Positions 16,241 through 26,749 of a stretch of DNA of 64,000 nucleotides are shown here, piece by piece. How positions within the stretch are numbered: position 1 is the first letter of the stretch; every line of letters begins with the position of its first letter. Below the pieces are notes generated by a model. It ran no database searches and was not told where the DNA came from. It was given only the letters and a program-made list of their open reading frames with translations. Made by a program: the position numbers and the translations under genes. The stretch covers positions 393,705-457,704 of the forward strand of contig NZ_KI912613.1 in assembly GCF_000519325.1 (NCBI RefSeq). Direction: 5' to 3'. Source of the stretch: Patulibacter minatonensis DSM 18081 (lineage in GTDB: Bacteria > Actinomycetota > Thermoleophilia > Solirubrobacterales > Solirubrobacteraceae).

Positions 16241-17083
16241 TCAGGTCACGTGGAACGTGTCCGGGTCCGGACCCTGGCGCTCGTCCTGGTTCAGCCCGGT
16301 GATCTGGGCCAGGTCCTCCGGCGTCAGCTCGAAGTCGAAGACGTCGAAGTTCTCCTCGACGCGGGAGGCGGTGACCGACTTGGGGAAGATGATGTTCCCC
16401 TCCTGCAGCTGCCAGCGCAGGATGGTCTGGGCGGGGGACTTGCCGACGCGCTCGGCGATGCCGGCGATCGTGTCGTCCTTCAGGAGGTCGCCGCCCTGGG
16501 CCAGCGGGCTCCAGGCCTCGGTGTGGATGTCCTTCTCGGCGTGGAACGCCTTCAGGTCGACCTGGGTCAGCAGCGGGTGCAGCTCGATCTGGTTGACGGC
16601 GGGGACGACGTCCGACTCCGCGAACAGGCGCTCCAGGTGGGGCCGCTGGAAGTTCGAGACGCCGATCGCGCGGGTCCGGCCGCTCTCGAGGAGCTCCTCG
16701 AGCGCCTTCCAGGTCTCGACGTAGTCGTCCTGGTCGGGCAGCGGCCAGTGGATGAGGTAGAGGTCGAGGACGTCGAGGCCGAGCTTCTCCATGCTCACGT
16801 CGAACGCCTTCAGCGTCTTGTCCCGGCCGTGGTTCGCGTTCCAGAGCTTCGTGGTGACGAACAGCTCGTCGCGCGGGACACCGGAGGCCTGCAGGGCCGC
16901 TCCGACCTGGGCCTCGTTCTGGTACGCGGCGGCGGTGTCGATGTGGCGGTACCCGGTGGCGATCGCGTGCTCGACGATGCCCTGGGTGTCCTCCTCGGGG
17001 ATCTGCCACGTGCCGAACCCCAGCTGCGGGATCGCGACGCCGTTGTTCAGCGTGATGACGGGGACGTCGGTGACCTGCGGCAT
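16241..17083 (-). CDS. Aldo/keto reductase (AKR5-like, DkgA-type)
   Basis: A 280-residue (beta/alpha)8 NADPH-dependent reductase of normal length. The catalytic tetrad is visible: Asp49 and Tyr54 (GYRHIDTAAAYQNE), Lys79 (VTTKLW) and His112 (DLYLIHWP). Cofactor-binding motifs GVSNF and IIFPKSVTASRVEEN are present, the latter being the NADPH-phosphate-binding region. It reduces aldehydes or ketones; DkgA-like enzymes act on 2,5-diketo-gluconate and methylglyoxal, but the physiological substrate is open. ATG at 17083 is chosen for the AAAGGA Shine-Dalgarno about 9 nt upstream, rather than an in-frame start 12 codons earlier. Confidence 0.9.
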   Translation of the reverse strand: MPQVTDVPVITLNNGVAIPQLGFGTWQIPEEDTQGIVEHAIATGYRHIDTAAAYQNEAQVGAALQASGVPRDELFVTTKLWNANHGRDKTLKAFDVSMEKLGLDVLDLYLIHWPLPDQDDYVETWKALEELLESGRTRAIGVSNFQRPHLERLFAESDVVPAVNQIELHPLLTQVDLKAFHAEKDIHTEAWSPLAQGGDLLKDDTIAGIAERVGKSPAQTILRWQLQEGNIIFPKSVTASRVEENFDVFDFELTPEDLAQITGLNQDERQGPDPDTFHVT

Positions 17084-17303
17084 GCGTGGGGGTCCTTTCT
17101 CGGGCTTCGCCGCCGGCACTGCCCGACGACGCTGACCCCGAACGGATACCCGAACGTCCCGCGCGCACCCTGCGGACCGGGGTCCTGGCGTTCTCCCGCG
17201 CCGGCGTGCGGCGGGACGCGATCACGATCCCGCCGCCCCGGCAAGCCGATCCTCGTCCCCGTCCGGCGAGCTCCGGGTCGGCTCGCGAGCGCCTCCACTG
17301 AGC

Positions 17304-18206
17304 TCAGTGTCGCCCCCACACCGGCGGGTCGGTCTCGCCGGTGAACGCGCGCAGACGCACATCGGCCTCGGCGGACCGGGCCGGTGCGGACGGGTCCTCC
17401 GCCGCGAACAGCCACGCGGCCGATGCGAGCTCGCGCACCCGGAGGCAGACGGCCCAGGACTCGTCCTCCGGTCGGCCGTACCCGCCACGGACGGCGTCCC
17501 ACCACGCGGGGTCCGCGCCGTAGCGGCGGGGGTGCAGGGCCGCCGGGGCGAGGTCCCACGCCCGCGGCCCGCGACCGATGAGGTCGAAGTCGGCGAGCAC
17601 GGTCCGCCCGGTGCCGGTCTCCGTGAGGACGTTGCCGGGGTGGGCGTCGCCGTGGACGACGCCGACGGGGGTCGTCGCCGACAGCTCCTCGAGCCGGCGC
17701 TCCAGCCCGCGTCGGACGTCGTCGAGCATCGCGATCTCGCCGGCCGAGAAGTGCGGGTTCGCGTGCAGGCCGCCGATGCGCGCGGCGATCAGCTCGAGCG
17801 CGCCCCATCCGGGGAGCGGCGCGTCGTAGTCGGCGGTGACGTCGTGGAACGCGCCGATGAGCGCCCCGAAGCCCGCGCCGTCCGTGACCGTCGGGGGATC
17901 GTGGGGCACCCAGACCCACGCGGTCGCCCAGTGCCCGCCGACATCGACGGGCTGCTCGACGTCCAGCGGGCGCACGGCGTCGAACCCGCGGCCGTCGAGG
18001 AACCGGGCGAGCGCGAGCTCCCGCTCGACGGCCTCCCGCTCGCGTCCCGCGGGCGCGACCCGGACGACGGCGTCGCCGACCCGGTGGCTGGCGTTCGTCC
18101 CGAGGCGCAGCAGCTCCGGGACGCCGGAGAGGCCCCAGCGCCCGGCCGCAGCCGCGACCAGCGGCGCGGCGGCCTCCGCGGTCCACGGTCTGCGTCGCGC
18201 GTCCAT
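17304..18206 (-). CDS. Aminoglycoside-phosphotransferase-like (APH/choline kinase fold) protein
   Basis: A 300-residue small-molecule kinase fold. The catalytic loop is GVVHGDAHPGNVL (about 182-194) with Asp and Asn in place, and the metal-binding motif is LADFDLIGRGPRAWDL about 20 residues later. The N-lobe is short (SHRVGDAVVRVAP). The reaction would be ATP-dependent phosphorylation of a hydroxylated small molecule; many actinobacterial APH-fold proteins are not resistance enzymes, and nothing here links it to an antibiotic. ATG at 18206 is preferred to a start 20 codons upstream. Divergent from the ABC transporter genes. Confidence 0.82.
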   Translation of the reverse strand: MDARRRPWTAEAAAPLVAAAAGRWGLSGVPELLRLGTNASHRVGDAVVRVAPAGREREAVERELALARFLDGRGFDAVRPLDVEQPVDVGGHWATAWVWVPHDPPTVTDGAGFGALIGAFHDVTADYDAPLPGWGALELIAARIGGLHANPHFSAGEIAMLDDVRRGLERRLEELSATTPVGVVHGDAHPGNVLTETGTGRTVLADFDLIGRGPRAWDLAPAALHPRRYGADPAWWDAVRGGYGRPEDESWAVCLRVRELASAAWLFAAEDPSAPARSAEADVRLRAFTGETDPPVWGRH

Positions 18207-18394
18207 CGGTCGATCATGGCGGACCGGTGCCGCCACCCCGCGATACACCGTCCACCCGGACGGCACCCCCGGGTCGGACCGGGGTCATCCCCCGGTCGGC
18301 GACCGGGGCCGGGGCGTATATGGTCCGGCCGGCGTGGCTCCCGTCCCCGACGCCTCCGGCGCCGGGCCCGCCCCCGACCGTGCCGCGCACCGCC

Positions 18395-19393
18395 ATGGAA
18401 CCCGTCATCTCCCTGAACAACGTCACGAAGCGGTTCGGCCAGAACGTCGCCGTCGACGACGTCACGATCGACGTGCCGAGCGGCCAGTGCTTCGCGTGGC
18501 TCGGGCCCAACGGCTGCGGCAAGACCACGCTGATCCGCATGATGCTCGGGCTCGCCCGCATCTCGTCCGGGTCGATCAAGGTCCGCGGCCGCTCGGTCCC
18601 GGGCCAGACGCAGGAGGCGCTCGCCCGGGTCGGGGCGATCGTCGAGGAGCCGCGCTTCTACCCGTACCTCTCGGGGCGGAAGAACCTCGAGATCTGGGCC
18701 GCGCACCAGGGCGCGGACGCCTACGCGCAGATCGCTCCGTCGCTCGACCGGGTCGGGCTCACCAGCCGCGCGACCGACAAGGTCGGCGGCTACTCGCTCG
18801 GCATGCGCCAGCGCCTCGGCGTCGCGCGCGCACTGCTGAACGACCCCGAGCTGCTCGTCCTCGACGAGCCGACCAACGGCCTGGACCCGGCGGGCCTGCA
18901 GGAGTTCCGCAACATGATCAAGGAGCTCGTGCGCGAGGGCCGCAGCGTCTTCATCTCGTCGCACATCCTCAGCGAGGTCGAGCTCATGGCCGACCACCTG
19001 GCGATCATCGAGAAGGGCAAGATGCTCACGCACGGGTCGCTCGACGACCTCAAGCGCGGGGGCACCCACGCGATCGCGGTCCGCACGACCGATCCCGACG
19101 CCGCCGAGCGCCTGCTGGGCGCGCTGCCGTTCTCGCTCGGCGTGTCGCGGCCCGCGCCGGACACCGTGAACGTGAAGGTCCAGGAGATCCAGGACGACAT
19201 GCTGCTCCACACCGGCCGCGAGCTGTTCCAGAACGGCATCGGCGTGATCGAGCTGCGCAAGGAGGGCGAGACCCTCGAGCGGCGCTTCCTCGAGCTGACC
19301 GGCGGACTCGCCGGCGAGCTCGGCGGCCGGATGGGCGACGTGACGCCCGGCGGGGCGAGTACCCCCGGCCCCGCGGCGAGGGAGCAGCGATGA
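18395..19393 (+). CDS. ABC transporter ATP-binding protein (ABC-2 exporter)
   Basis: A 332-residue ATPase. Walker A is GPNGCGKTT (37-45), the signature is YSLGMRQRL (about 132-140), Walker B is LLVLDEPTNGLDPAG (about 151-165) and the H-loop is ISSHILSEVE. The sequence type is the drug/bacitracin-export group (BcrA/DrrA/CcmA). The C-terminal 100 residues form the usual regulatory extension. The start is ATG 18395; a GTG at 18380 is in frame. TATATGGT at 18317-18324 could be the -10 region. It overlaps the permease gene by ATGA, so the two make one exporter. Confidence 0.9.
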   Translation: MEPVISLNNVTKRFGQNVAVDDVTIDVPSGQCFAWLGPNGCGKTTLIRMMLGLARISSGSIKVRGRSVPGQTQEALARVGAIVEEPRFYPYLSGRKNLEIWAAHQGADAYAQIAPSLDRVGLTSRATDKVGGYSLGMRQRLGVARALLNDPELLVLDEPTNGLDPAGLQEFRNMIKELVREGRSVFISSHILSEVELMADHLAIIEKGKMLTHGSLDDLKRGGTHAIAVRTTDPDAAERLLGALPFSLGVSRPAPDTVNVKVQEIQDDMLLHTGRELFQNGIGVIELRKEGETLERRFLELTGGLAGELGGRMGDVTPGGASTPGPAAREQR

Positions 19394-20118
19394 TGGTCCC
19401 CCTCCTGCGCGCCGAGCTCCGGCGCATCGTCGGCCGCCGCGGCTCCTTCTGGGGCGCCATCGCGTTCTCGCTGCTGATCACGATCATCGCCGTCCTCGCA
19501 GCGACCCCGGACCAGGACGACACCGCGGTCGAGATCGCGTCCGCGGCGGGCCGGTACTCGGGCATCCTCGGCATCGTCGTGATGGGCGCCCTCGCAGGCA
19601 GCTACGACACGGCCAACGGCACCATGCGGTACCTCGTCCTCACGGGCGTCCCCCGGTGGAAGCTCGCGATCGTCCGCCTGCTCGGCATGATGCTCGCGGT
19701 CCTGCCGATGGCGGTGATGATCCTCGTGATCGCCGTCGCCTGGGGGTCCTCCGAGGGCGGGATGACCGGCAAGGACGTGCTCGAGAGCGTCTGGGCGGTG
19801 CTCTGCACGCTCTGGGTCTGGGGCCTGGTCGCGGCGTCCGTCGGCATGCTGATGCGGTCCAACGGTCCCGCGATCGCCGTCGGCATCGTCCTCTTCTTCG
19901 GTGGCGCGCTGATCACCGGGCTCGTCTCCGAGTACATCTCGAAGTCGCTGGCCAACTATCTGCTGCCTGCGGTCTTCGAGCAGGTCGCCGCACTGGACAC
20001 CCCGGACGACAACAGCGACATCAAGCTCGCGCTCGGTGGTGCCTTCGCCGTCCTGGCGATCTGGGTCGCCGCGCTCACCGCGCTCGCGATCGCCCGCACG
20101 AACCGCGACGAGTACTGA
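19390..20118 (+). CDS. ABC-2 type transporter permease
   Basis: A 242-residue membrane protein with six predicted TM helices (roughly residues 18-38, 55-75, 100-125, 140-162, 165-188 and 215-235) and the ABC-2 permease layout: a short cytoplasmic N-terminus LLRAELRRIVGRRGSFW, then GALAGSYDTANGTMRYLVLTGVPRWKLAIVRLLGM, typical of the coupling-helix region. ATG at 19390 overlaps the stop of the ATPase gene. Substrate unknown. Confidence 0.85.
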   Translation: MMVPLLRAELRRIVGRRGSFWGAIAFSLLITIIAVLAATPDQDDTAVEIASAAGRYSGILGIVVMGALAGSYDTANGTMRYLVLTGVPRWKLAIVRLLGMMLAVLPMAVMILVIAVAWGSSEGGMTGKDVLESVWAVLCTLWVWGLVAASVGMLMRSNGPAIAVGIVLFFGGALITGLVSEYISKSLANYLLPAVFEQVAALDTPDDNSDIKLALGGAFAVLAIWVAALTALAIARTNRDEY

Positions 20119-20123
20119 GGCCC

Positions 20124-20161
20124 GCTCCGCCGTCCCGAGGGCACCCTCGGGACGGCGGAGC
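20124..20161 (+). terminator. Strong hairpin after the ABC exporter
   Basis: A perfect 18-bp inverted repeat beginning GCTCCGCCGTCCCGAGGG around two bases, 5 nt after the permease stop. The stem is long and GC-rich without a T-tract. Confidence 0.7.
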
Positions 20162-20313
20162 CCCGGACCTCGGCGCGTCGCGACGACCACGCGAACGCCA
20201 CCCGCACGCGGATCCGGGGACCGGATCCCTGGGGTCGCGGGACCACATCCCCAGGGTCCAGGACCAGGGAGTCCCCCGATGCCGAGCCGGCGCCGGCGCC
20301 GCAGGATCGGGGC

Positions 20314-21801
20314 ATGACCGAGACCACCGATCGTCGCTCACCCCGCAAGCTCCCTCGCGCACCGGCCCCCGTCCTCGCCGTCCTCCTGCTGCTCTCGCTC
20401 GGAGGCGGCGACGCCGGGGCGGCCACCCCCGACACGTTCGACGGGCGCACCGTCGACGGCGGTCGGCTCGGCCTGTCGGTGAACGGGGGGACGTACGCCG
20501 GGTCCTTCCAGGCACGCTTCTCCGACGCCGACTCGAACCTCTTCTACGACGAGGAGGGTGCCGCCTTCGGCCTCCAGACCGACGGCGACGCCTACGCGGC
20601 GCGGCGCTCCGGGGCGGGGGGCAGCGCCCGCCCGGTGCAACAGGTCGACGCGCCCGTGCTCACCGGGACCGGCACCGCGGCCGACCCGTGGCGCATCACG
20701 AGCTCCTGGCGCCCCGCCGCCGCGGCCGGAGGACCGGACCTCCTCGTCGAGCAGACCGCCCGCCACGTCGCCGGCCGCAGCTCCGTCGCGTTCACCTGGA
20801 GGGTCACGAACCGGGACGCGGCGCCGGTGCCGTTCCGGGCCGCGCTGGGGGCAGACCTCTACGTGCAGGGCAGCGACGTCGGCACCGGCGTCCTGCACGA
20901 CGGGCCGCCGCGCGAGATCGGCGGGCACGCCGAGGACGGCACCGAGGCCGTGATCGTCGAGAACACCCCGTGGGCCCACGCGTTCACGGGCGCCTACCAG
21001 GCGGCCGTGCGTCCGCTGGTGAACGGCACCGCGCTGCTCGCTGACGCCGTCGACCCCGCCGCGGTCGACAACGGCGTCGGGGTCCAGTGGGCGGACCACG
21101 ACGTCAGCGCACCGCTCGCTCCCGGCGCATCGGCGACCTACGCCGCGACCTGGCGGTTCGCCCCGCCCGGCGTAGCCCCCGACGCGCCGATGGTCACGGG
21201 CGGCCCCGCCGAGGGCGCGACGTCCGGCACCACCACCGCCTTCGACCTCTCCTCCCCCGTGCTCGGCACCGGCGGGCGCCTGGAGTGCAGCCTCGACGGC
21301 GGCCCGTGGACGCCCTGCCCCGCACGCCACGAGCTGTCGGGCCTCGGCGAGGGCGACCACGAGCTCCGGGTCCGCGCCTTCGACGAGGAGGAGCGCGTCG
21401 GGGACGTCACGACCCGCCGGTGGCGCGTGGTCGCCGACCGATCGGTGCCGGTGCAGCAGGCCCACGACGCCGGGCCGGCCGTGGTGCCCCCGGCGCCCCG
21501 CGATCCCGTCTCGATCGCGGTGCCGCCCGTCGTGCGCACGCCCTGCGCGAGCCGCCGGACGCTCGTCTCGCGCATTCCGGCGCGCGCGGGCCGGATCACG
21601 CGGGCCGAGGTCGTCCTGGGCGGCGGCGAGGCTCGGCGCCTCCGCGTCGACGGCACCCGGGTGCGGATCGACCTCCGCGGCCTGGCCTCTCGACGCTACA
21701 CCGTGAAGATCCGGCTGCGGACCCGTGAGGGCAGGACGCGGACGATCACCCGGAGCTTCCGCACGTGCGTGCGGCCGGGCGGCGGCACGTCGGCCCGCTG
21801 A
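20314..21801 (+). CDS. Large secreted protein with Ig-like and C-terminal beta modules
   Basis: A 495-residue protein. The signal peptide is at about 1-37 (LLLLSLGGGDAGAA, cleavage near Ala37). A middle region (about 40-290) of beta-rich sequence resembles carbohydrate-active or aldose-epimerase-like lectin folds but matches no family I can name. A domain around 320-360 has the LECSLDGGPWTPCPARHELSGL pattern of the Ig-like repeats in actinobacterial surface proteins, with two Cys that may pair. A C-terminal 90-residue beta module follows (about 400-490). ATG start; CAGGAT lies 6 nt before it, so a leaderless mRNA is possible. Monocistronic, ending in a hairpin shared with the next gene. Confidence 0.65.
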   Translation: MTETTDRRSPRKLPRAPAPVLAVLLLLSLGGGDAGAATPDTFDGRTVDGGRLGLSVNGGTYAGSFQARFSDADSNLFYDEEGAAFGLQTDGDAYAARRSGAGGSARPVQQVDAPVLTGTGTAADPWRITSSWRPAAAAGGPDLLVEQTARHVAGRSSVAFTWRVTNRDAAPVPFRAALGADLYVQGSDVGTGVLHDGPPREIGGHAEDGTEAVIVENTPWAHAFTGAYQAAVRPLVNGTALLADAVDPAAVDNGVGVQWADHDVSAPLAPGASATYAATWRFAPPGVAPDAPMVTGGPAEGATSGTTTAFDLSSPVLGTGGRLECSLDGGPWTPCPARHELSGLGEGDHELRVRAFDEEERVGDVTTRRWRVVADRSVPVQQAHDAGPAVVPPAPRDPVSIAVPPVVRTPCASRRTLVSRIPARAGRITRAEVVLGGGEARRLRVDGTRVRIDLRGLASRRYTVKIRLRTREGRTRTITRSFRTCVRPGGGTSAR

Positions 21802-21826
21802 GCACCGGGCCCGCCGGGTGTTCAGC
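21797..21826. terminator. Bidirectional hairpin overlapping both convergent stop codons
   Basis: GCTGAGCACC and GGTGTTCAGC pair over 10 bp with one wobble and a 10-nt loop. The arms include the stop codons of the secreted-protein gene (21801) and the LuxR gene (21822). Confidence 0.5.
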
Positions 21827-22595
21827 GCCCGGCGGTCGCCTGCAGGTAGAGCAGGGCCGCCCGCACGCGCCGGTTGATCGACGGGTCCTCGCCGAGCCCG
21901 AGCTTCACGAGGATCCGGCCGACGTGCGAGTCGACGGTCTTCCCCGCGATGCAGAGCCGCTCGGCGATCGCCGCGTTCGACGCCCCCTCGGCGATCAGGG
22001 CGAGGACCTCGCGCTCGCGGCCCGAGAGGCCGGCGAGCGGGTCGGGGCCCCCGGCGCCACCGGCCGCGGTCCGTCCGACGTTCCCTGGATCGACCACGGT
22101 GCCTCCCATCGCCACGCATTCCACCGCTGCCACCAGCTCGGCCGCCGACGTCATCCGCTCCTTGCGGACGATCCCGACCCCGTCGCCGACGCCCTCGACC
22201 GGCGCGCCGGCGTCCTGCTCGCCCTGCAGATAGAGCACCGCGACGCCCGGCATCCGGCGCCGGACCCACGAGGTGACCCGCAGGACGTCGCCGTTGCGGA
22301 CGGCCGGCATCCGCGGATCGACGAGCAGGACGTCGGGGCGGAGCCGGACGACGGCCTCGGCGAGCCCGCCGGCCTCGCCGACGAGGCCGACGACGTCGAC
22401 GCCGGCGTCCCCGAGCAGCCGGGCGACGCCCGCCCGCCACAGCGTGGCGTCGTCCGCCAGGAGCACCCGCAGGCGCGCTCCGGTGCGGCGGGCCGGGGCC
22501 TCACCTCGTGGACGGAGGTCGCGAGCCGCACCGCGCGGCCGTGGTCGTAGGCGGCGGGCATCGGGCTCGGACCGGAGGCGCTCGACGGTCGACAT
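21822..22595 (-). CDS. LuxR/NarL-type response regulator, orphan
   Basis: A 257-residue protein. A basic 40-residue N-terminal extension precedes a receiver domain (about 41-165) with acidic pair ADD and phospho-acceptor Asp93 (LLVDPRMP). The usual Thr/Ser and Lys switch region reads YLQGEQ and VRKERM, so it is diverged. A C-terminal LuxR HTH (about 190-250) has LSGREREVLALIAEGASNAAIAERL and KTVDSHV. No sensor kinase gene is adjacent. ATG at 22595 lies 7 nt after TACGGT, which suggests a leaderless start. Role unknown; the receiver divergence hints at phosphorylation-independent control. Confidence 0.82.
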   Translation of the reverse strand: MSTVERLRSEPDARRLRPRPRGAARDLRPRGEAPARRTGARLRVLLADDATLWRAGVARLLGDAGVDVVGLVGEAGGLAEAVVRLRPDVLLVDPRMPAVRNGDVLRVTSWVRRRMPGVAVLYLQGEQDAGAPVEGVGDGVGIVRKERMTSAAELVAAVECVAMGGTVVDPGNVGRTAAGGAGGPDPLAGLSGREREVLALIAEGASNAAIAERLCIAGKTVDSHVGRILVKLGLGEDPSINRRVRAALLYLQATAGR

Positions 22596-22805
22596 CCCGC
22601 GCACCGTAGCCGCGCGCGGGACGGATCGAGTCGGGGTGTCCACCCCCGTCTTTTGACGACGCGGTGCTGCCGGCCGGCCCGGAGCCGGTCGCGATGCCCC
22701 CGACGGCGGGATCCGCGGCGCTCGCACGGTCGTGCTCCGCCCCGCCTCGACCCCGTGATCACCCTGCCTGGCGCGCACTGAGCGACCCTGCGCTACCGTC
22801 GTTCG

Positions 22806-22834
22806 ATGATCTCAGTGTGTTCCGCTCAGATCAT
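22806..22834. promoter_or_regulatory. Inverted repeat upstream of the lon promoter
   Basis: ATGATCT-N15-AGATCAT, 7-bp arms, ending just before the -35 hexamer at 22836. It is placed where a repressor or activator dimer could act. Confidence 0.4.
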
Positions 22835-22835
22835 G

Positions 22836-22864
22836 TGGACACGCGCATCACCCCGTGCTACGGT
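22836..22864 (+). promoter_or_regulatory. Promoter of the lon gene
   Basis: TGGACA at 22836-22841, a 17-bp spacer, then TACGGT at 22859-22864: a good housekeeping-type sigma-factor promoter giving a leader of about 45 nt. Confidence 0.55.
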
Positions 22865-22878
22865 TCACGAACCCAATC

Positions 22879-22893
22879 GTTGACCACGTCAAC
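22879..22893. promoter_or_regulatory. GTTGAC-N3-GTCAAC palindrome in the lon leader
   Basis: Perfect 6-bp arms, 15-29 nt downstream of the -10 hexamer. It resembles neither the HspR inverted repeat nor a ClgR site as I know them, but it could be a repressor site that controls lon. Confidence 0.4.
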
Positions 22894-22914
22894 TACTCGA
22901 GGACCTCCCGTCTC

Positions 22915-25233
<2,319 letters not shown>

Positions 25234-25240
25234 GGATGGG

Positions 25241-25416
25241 GTGCGGGCCCCGCCCCGAGCGTCTCGGGCCGGGGTCGGCCCGGACGTCGACGGGGCTCGG
25301 GGCACCCGCAGGGGGTGCGGGCCCCGCCCCGAGCGTCTCGGGCCGGGGTCGGCCCGGACGTCGACGGGGCTCGGGGCACCCGCAGGGGGTGCGGGCCCCG
25401 CCCCGAGCGTCTCGGG
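25241..25416. repeat. 74-bp tandem repeat, about 2.4 copies
   Basis: Units begin at 25241, 25315 and 25389 and appear identical over the two full copies. The third stops after about 28 bp and continues into a related short tail. Each unit carries a CCCGAG-cgt-CTCGGG hairpin, and each junction a CCCGCA/TGCGGG hairpin, so transcripts leaving lon meet a series of stems. The unit is not a multiple of three and no plausible gene covers it. Confidence 0.85.
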
Positions 25417-25511
25417 ACACCCGCACGACGGCGGCGCACGCGAGGCAGCCGGCCCGGGAACCCCGGGCCGGCGGACCCCCTCGCTCGCCACCGACCACCC
25501 GTCCGCGATGT

Positions 25512-25552
25512 CGGGCGATGCGGAGGCGCGGGAGGCGCCTCCGCATCGCCCG
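25512..25552. terminator. 18-bp perfect hairpin in the lon downstream spacer
   Basis: Arms 25512-25529 and 25535-25552 (from CGGGCGATGCGG) pair perfectly around a 5-nt loop. It may be a terminator, a protein-binding site or a mobile hairpin element. Confidence 0.55.
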
Positions 25553-25586
25553 GCCACCGGCCGGACGGGATCCATCGGGGGATGGC

Positions 25587-25616
25587 CGGAGGGCCCTGGG
25601 CGACCGGGGCCCTCCG
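25587..25616. terminator. Second hairpin in the lon downstream spacer
   Basis: CGGAGGGCCC and GGGCCCTCCG pair over 10 bp around a 10-nt loop. Between this and the next promoter (25617-25714) I see no gene. Confidence 0.45.
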
Positions 25617-25714
25617 TGCGGCCGGGGTCGCCGGGACGCGACCTCGCGTCACACCGGGCATCGGTGCAGGCACCGAAAGCGCCTACGACCCGGCACCCTC
25701 CACCGATCGACGGA

Positions 25715-25744
25715 TGGACGCACCCACCATTTGGGGGATAGAAT
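25715..25744 (+). promoter_or_regulatory. Promoter of the GAF-HisKA gene, leaderless
   Basis: TGGACG at 25715-25720, an 18-bp spacer, TAGAAT at 25739-25744, then 6 nt to the GTG start at 25751. This resembles the lon promoter (TGGACA, TACGGT) and implies a leaderless mRNA. Confidence 0.6.
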
Positions 25745-25750
25745 CGGCGG

Positions 25751-26662
25751 GTGGTCCGGAAGAGCCAGCGCGCACGAGCGCCCAGCACCGATTGCGGCGC
25801 CGCCGCCGACGGGGGTGTCGCGCGGACCGCAGGCGAGGCGGCCGAGGCCCGCCGCCTCGCGGCGGTGCGGTCCACCGGACTGGTCGGCGTCGAGGCGGGC
25901 GAGCGGATCGACCGCATCGCCCGGCAGGCCGCGCTGATGACGGGGGCGCCGCTGGCCCTGGTCTCGCTGGTCGACGAGGAGCGGCAGTGGAACCCGGGGG
26001 TCTACGGCGCGGACGCGCCCCGCGAGGCCCCGCGCAGCCTCTCGATGTGCTCCGCGGCGATCGCCACGCCCGATCCGTTCGTCATCCCGGACGCCTCGAA
26101 GGACCCCGACTGGGCCGACATGCCGGGCATCGCCACCGATCCGAACGTCCGGTTCTACGCCGGCCAGCCGATCGACGACGGCGACGGCAACCTCATCGGC
26201 GTCCTCTGCGTCATCGACACGGTCGCGCGACAGGCCGACGCCGAGCTGCTCCGCACGCTCTCCGACCTCGCGGTGTGGGCCCGGCACGAGCTGCTCGCCG
26301 ACCGGACCGCGCTGGAGCGGGACCCGCCGCCCGGCGGCGCGGACCAGGAGGCGCTCGACCGGCTCGAGGAGCTCGAACGGCTCCAGTCGCTCGTCGTCTC
26401 GACCACCGCCCACGAGCTGCGCACCCCGCTGACCGTGCTGCGCGTCCACGCGGAGCTCCTCGCCTCCGCCGCGACGGTGCTGGGCCCCGAGGAACGGGAG
26501 TCGCTCGAGGCGATCACCCGCGCGGTCGCGCGCCTGCAAGACGTCTCGGAGGATCTCGTGTCCGATCTGCGCAGCTCCGCCGGTGGTGCCGAGGAGGCCC
26601 TCAAGCGCTGGCTGAGGCTCGAGGAGGGGTCCCGCCGGATCCGTCCGATCGTGGACGACTGA
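25751..26662 (+). CDS. GAF-domain protein with HisKA dimerisation/phospho-acceptor helix but no ATPase domain
   Basis: A 303-residue protein. A GAF domain (about 45-185) has the VSLVDEERQW, DPFVIPDASKDP and YAGQPI motifs typical of GAF sensors. A coiled linker (about 195-215) follows, then a HisKA helix pair (about 208-272) with phospho-acceptor His221 in STTAHELRTPLTVL. The protein ends about 30 residues later with none of the N, G1, F or G2 boxes of a HATPase domain, and no such fragment follows in any frame before the next gene. It could be phosphorylated by another kinase or act as a phosphotransfer or scaffold protein. GTG start, 6 nt after a good -10. Monocistronic. Confidence 0.8.
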   Translation: MVRKSQRARAPSTDCGAAADGGVARTAGEAAEARRLAAVRSTGLVGVEAGERIDRIARQAALMTGAPLALVSLVDEERQWNPGVYGADAPREAPRSLSMCSAAIATPDPFVIPDASKDPDWADMPGIATDPNVRFYAGQPIDDGDGNLIGVLCVIDTVARQADAELLRTLSDLAVWARHELLADRTALERDPPPGGADQEALDRLEELERLQSLVVSTTAHELRTPLTVLRVHAELLASAATVLGPEERESLEAITRAVARLQDVSEDLVSDLRSSAGGAEEALKRWLRLEEGSRRIRPIVDD

Positions 26663-26710
26663 AGGCGGCCCCCGCCCGCTCTCCGCGTCCCTGGGGCGCA
26701 GCACCGCGAT

Positions 26711-26743
26711 GCCCCGGGGCCCGGGTCGCCCCGGGGCCCGGGC
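26711..26743. terminator. Direct/inverted GC repeat between convergent genes
   Basis: CCCCGGGGCCCGGG occurs twice, separated by 3 bp, and each copy contains self-complementary CCCGGG. It can fold on both strands and lies between two convergent stops. Confidence 0.45.
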
Positions 26744-26749
26744 CCGCGA

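Noticed and set aside
17304..18206. Aminoglycoside resistance gene
   Set aside because: The fold and HGDAHPGN motif are general to many small-molecule kinases, and nothing in sequence or context points to an antibiotic.
25241..25416. CRISPR array
   Set aside because: Units are contiguous 74-bp tandem repeats with no unique spacers and no cas genes nearby.
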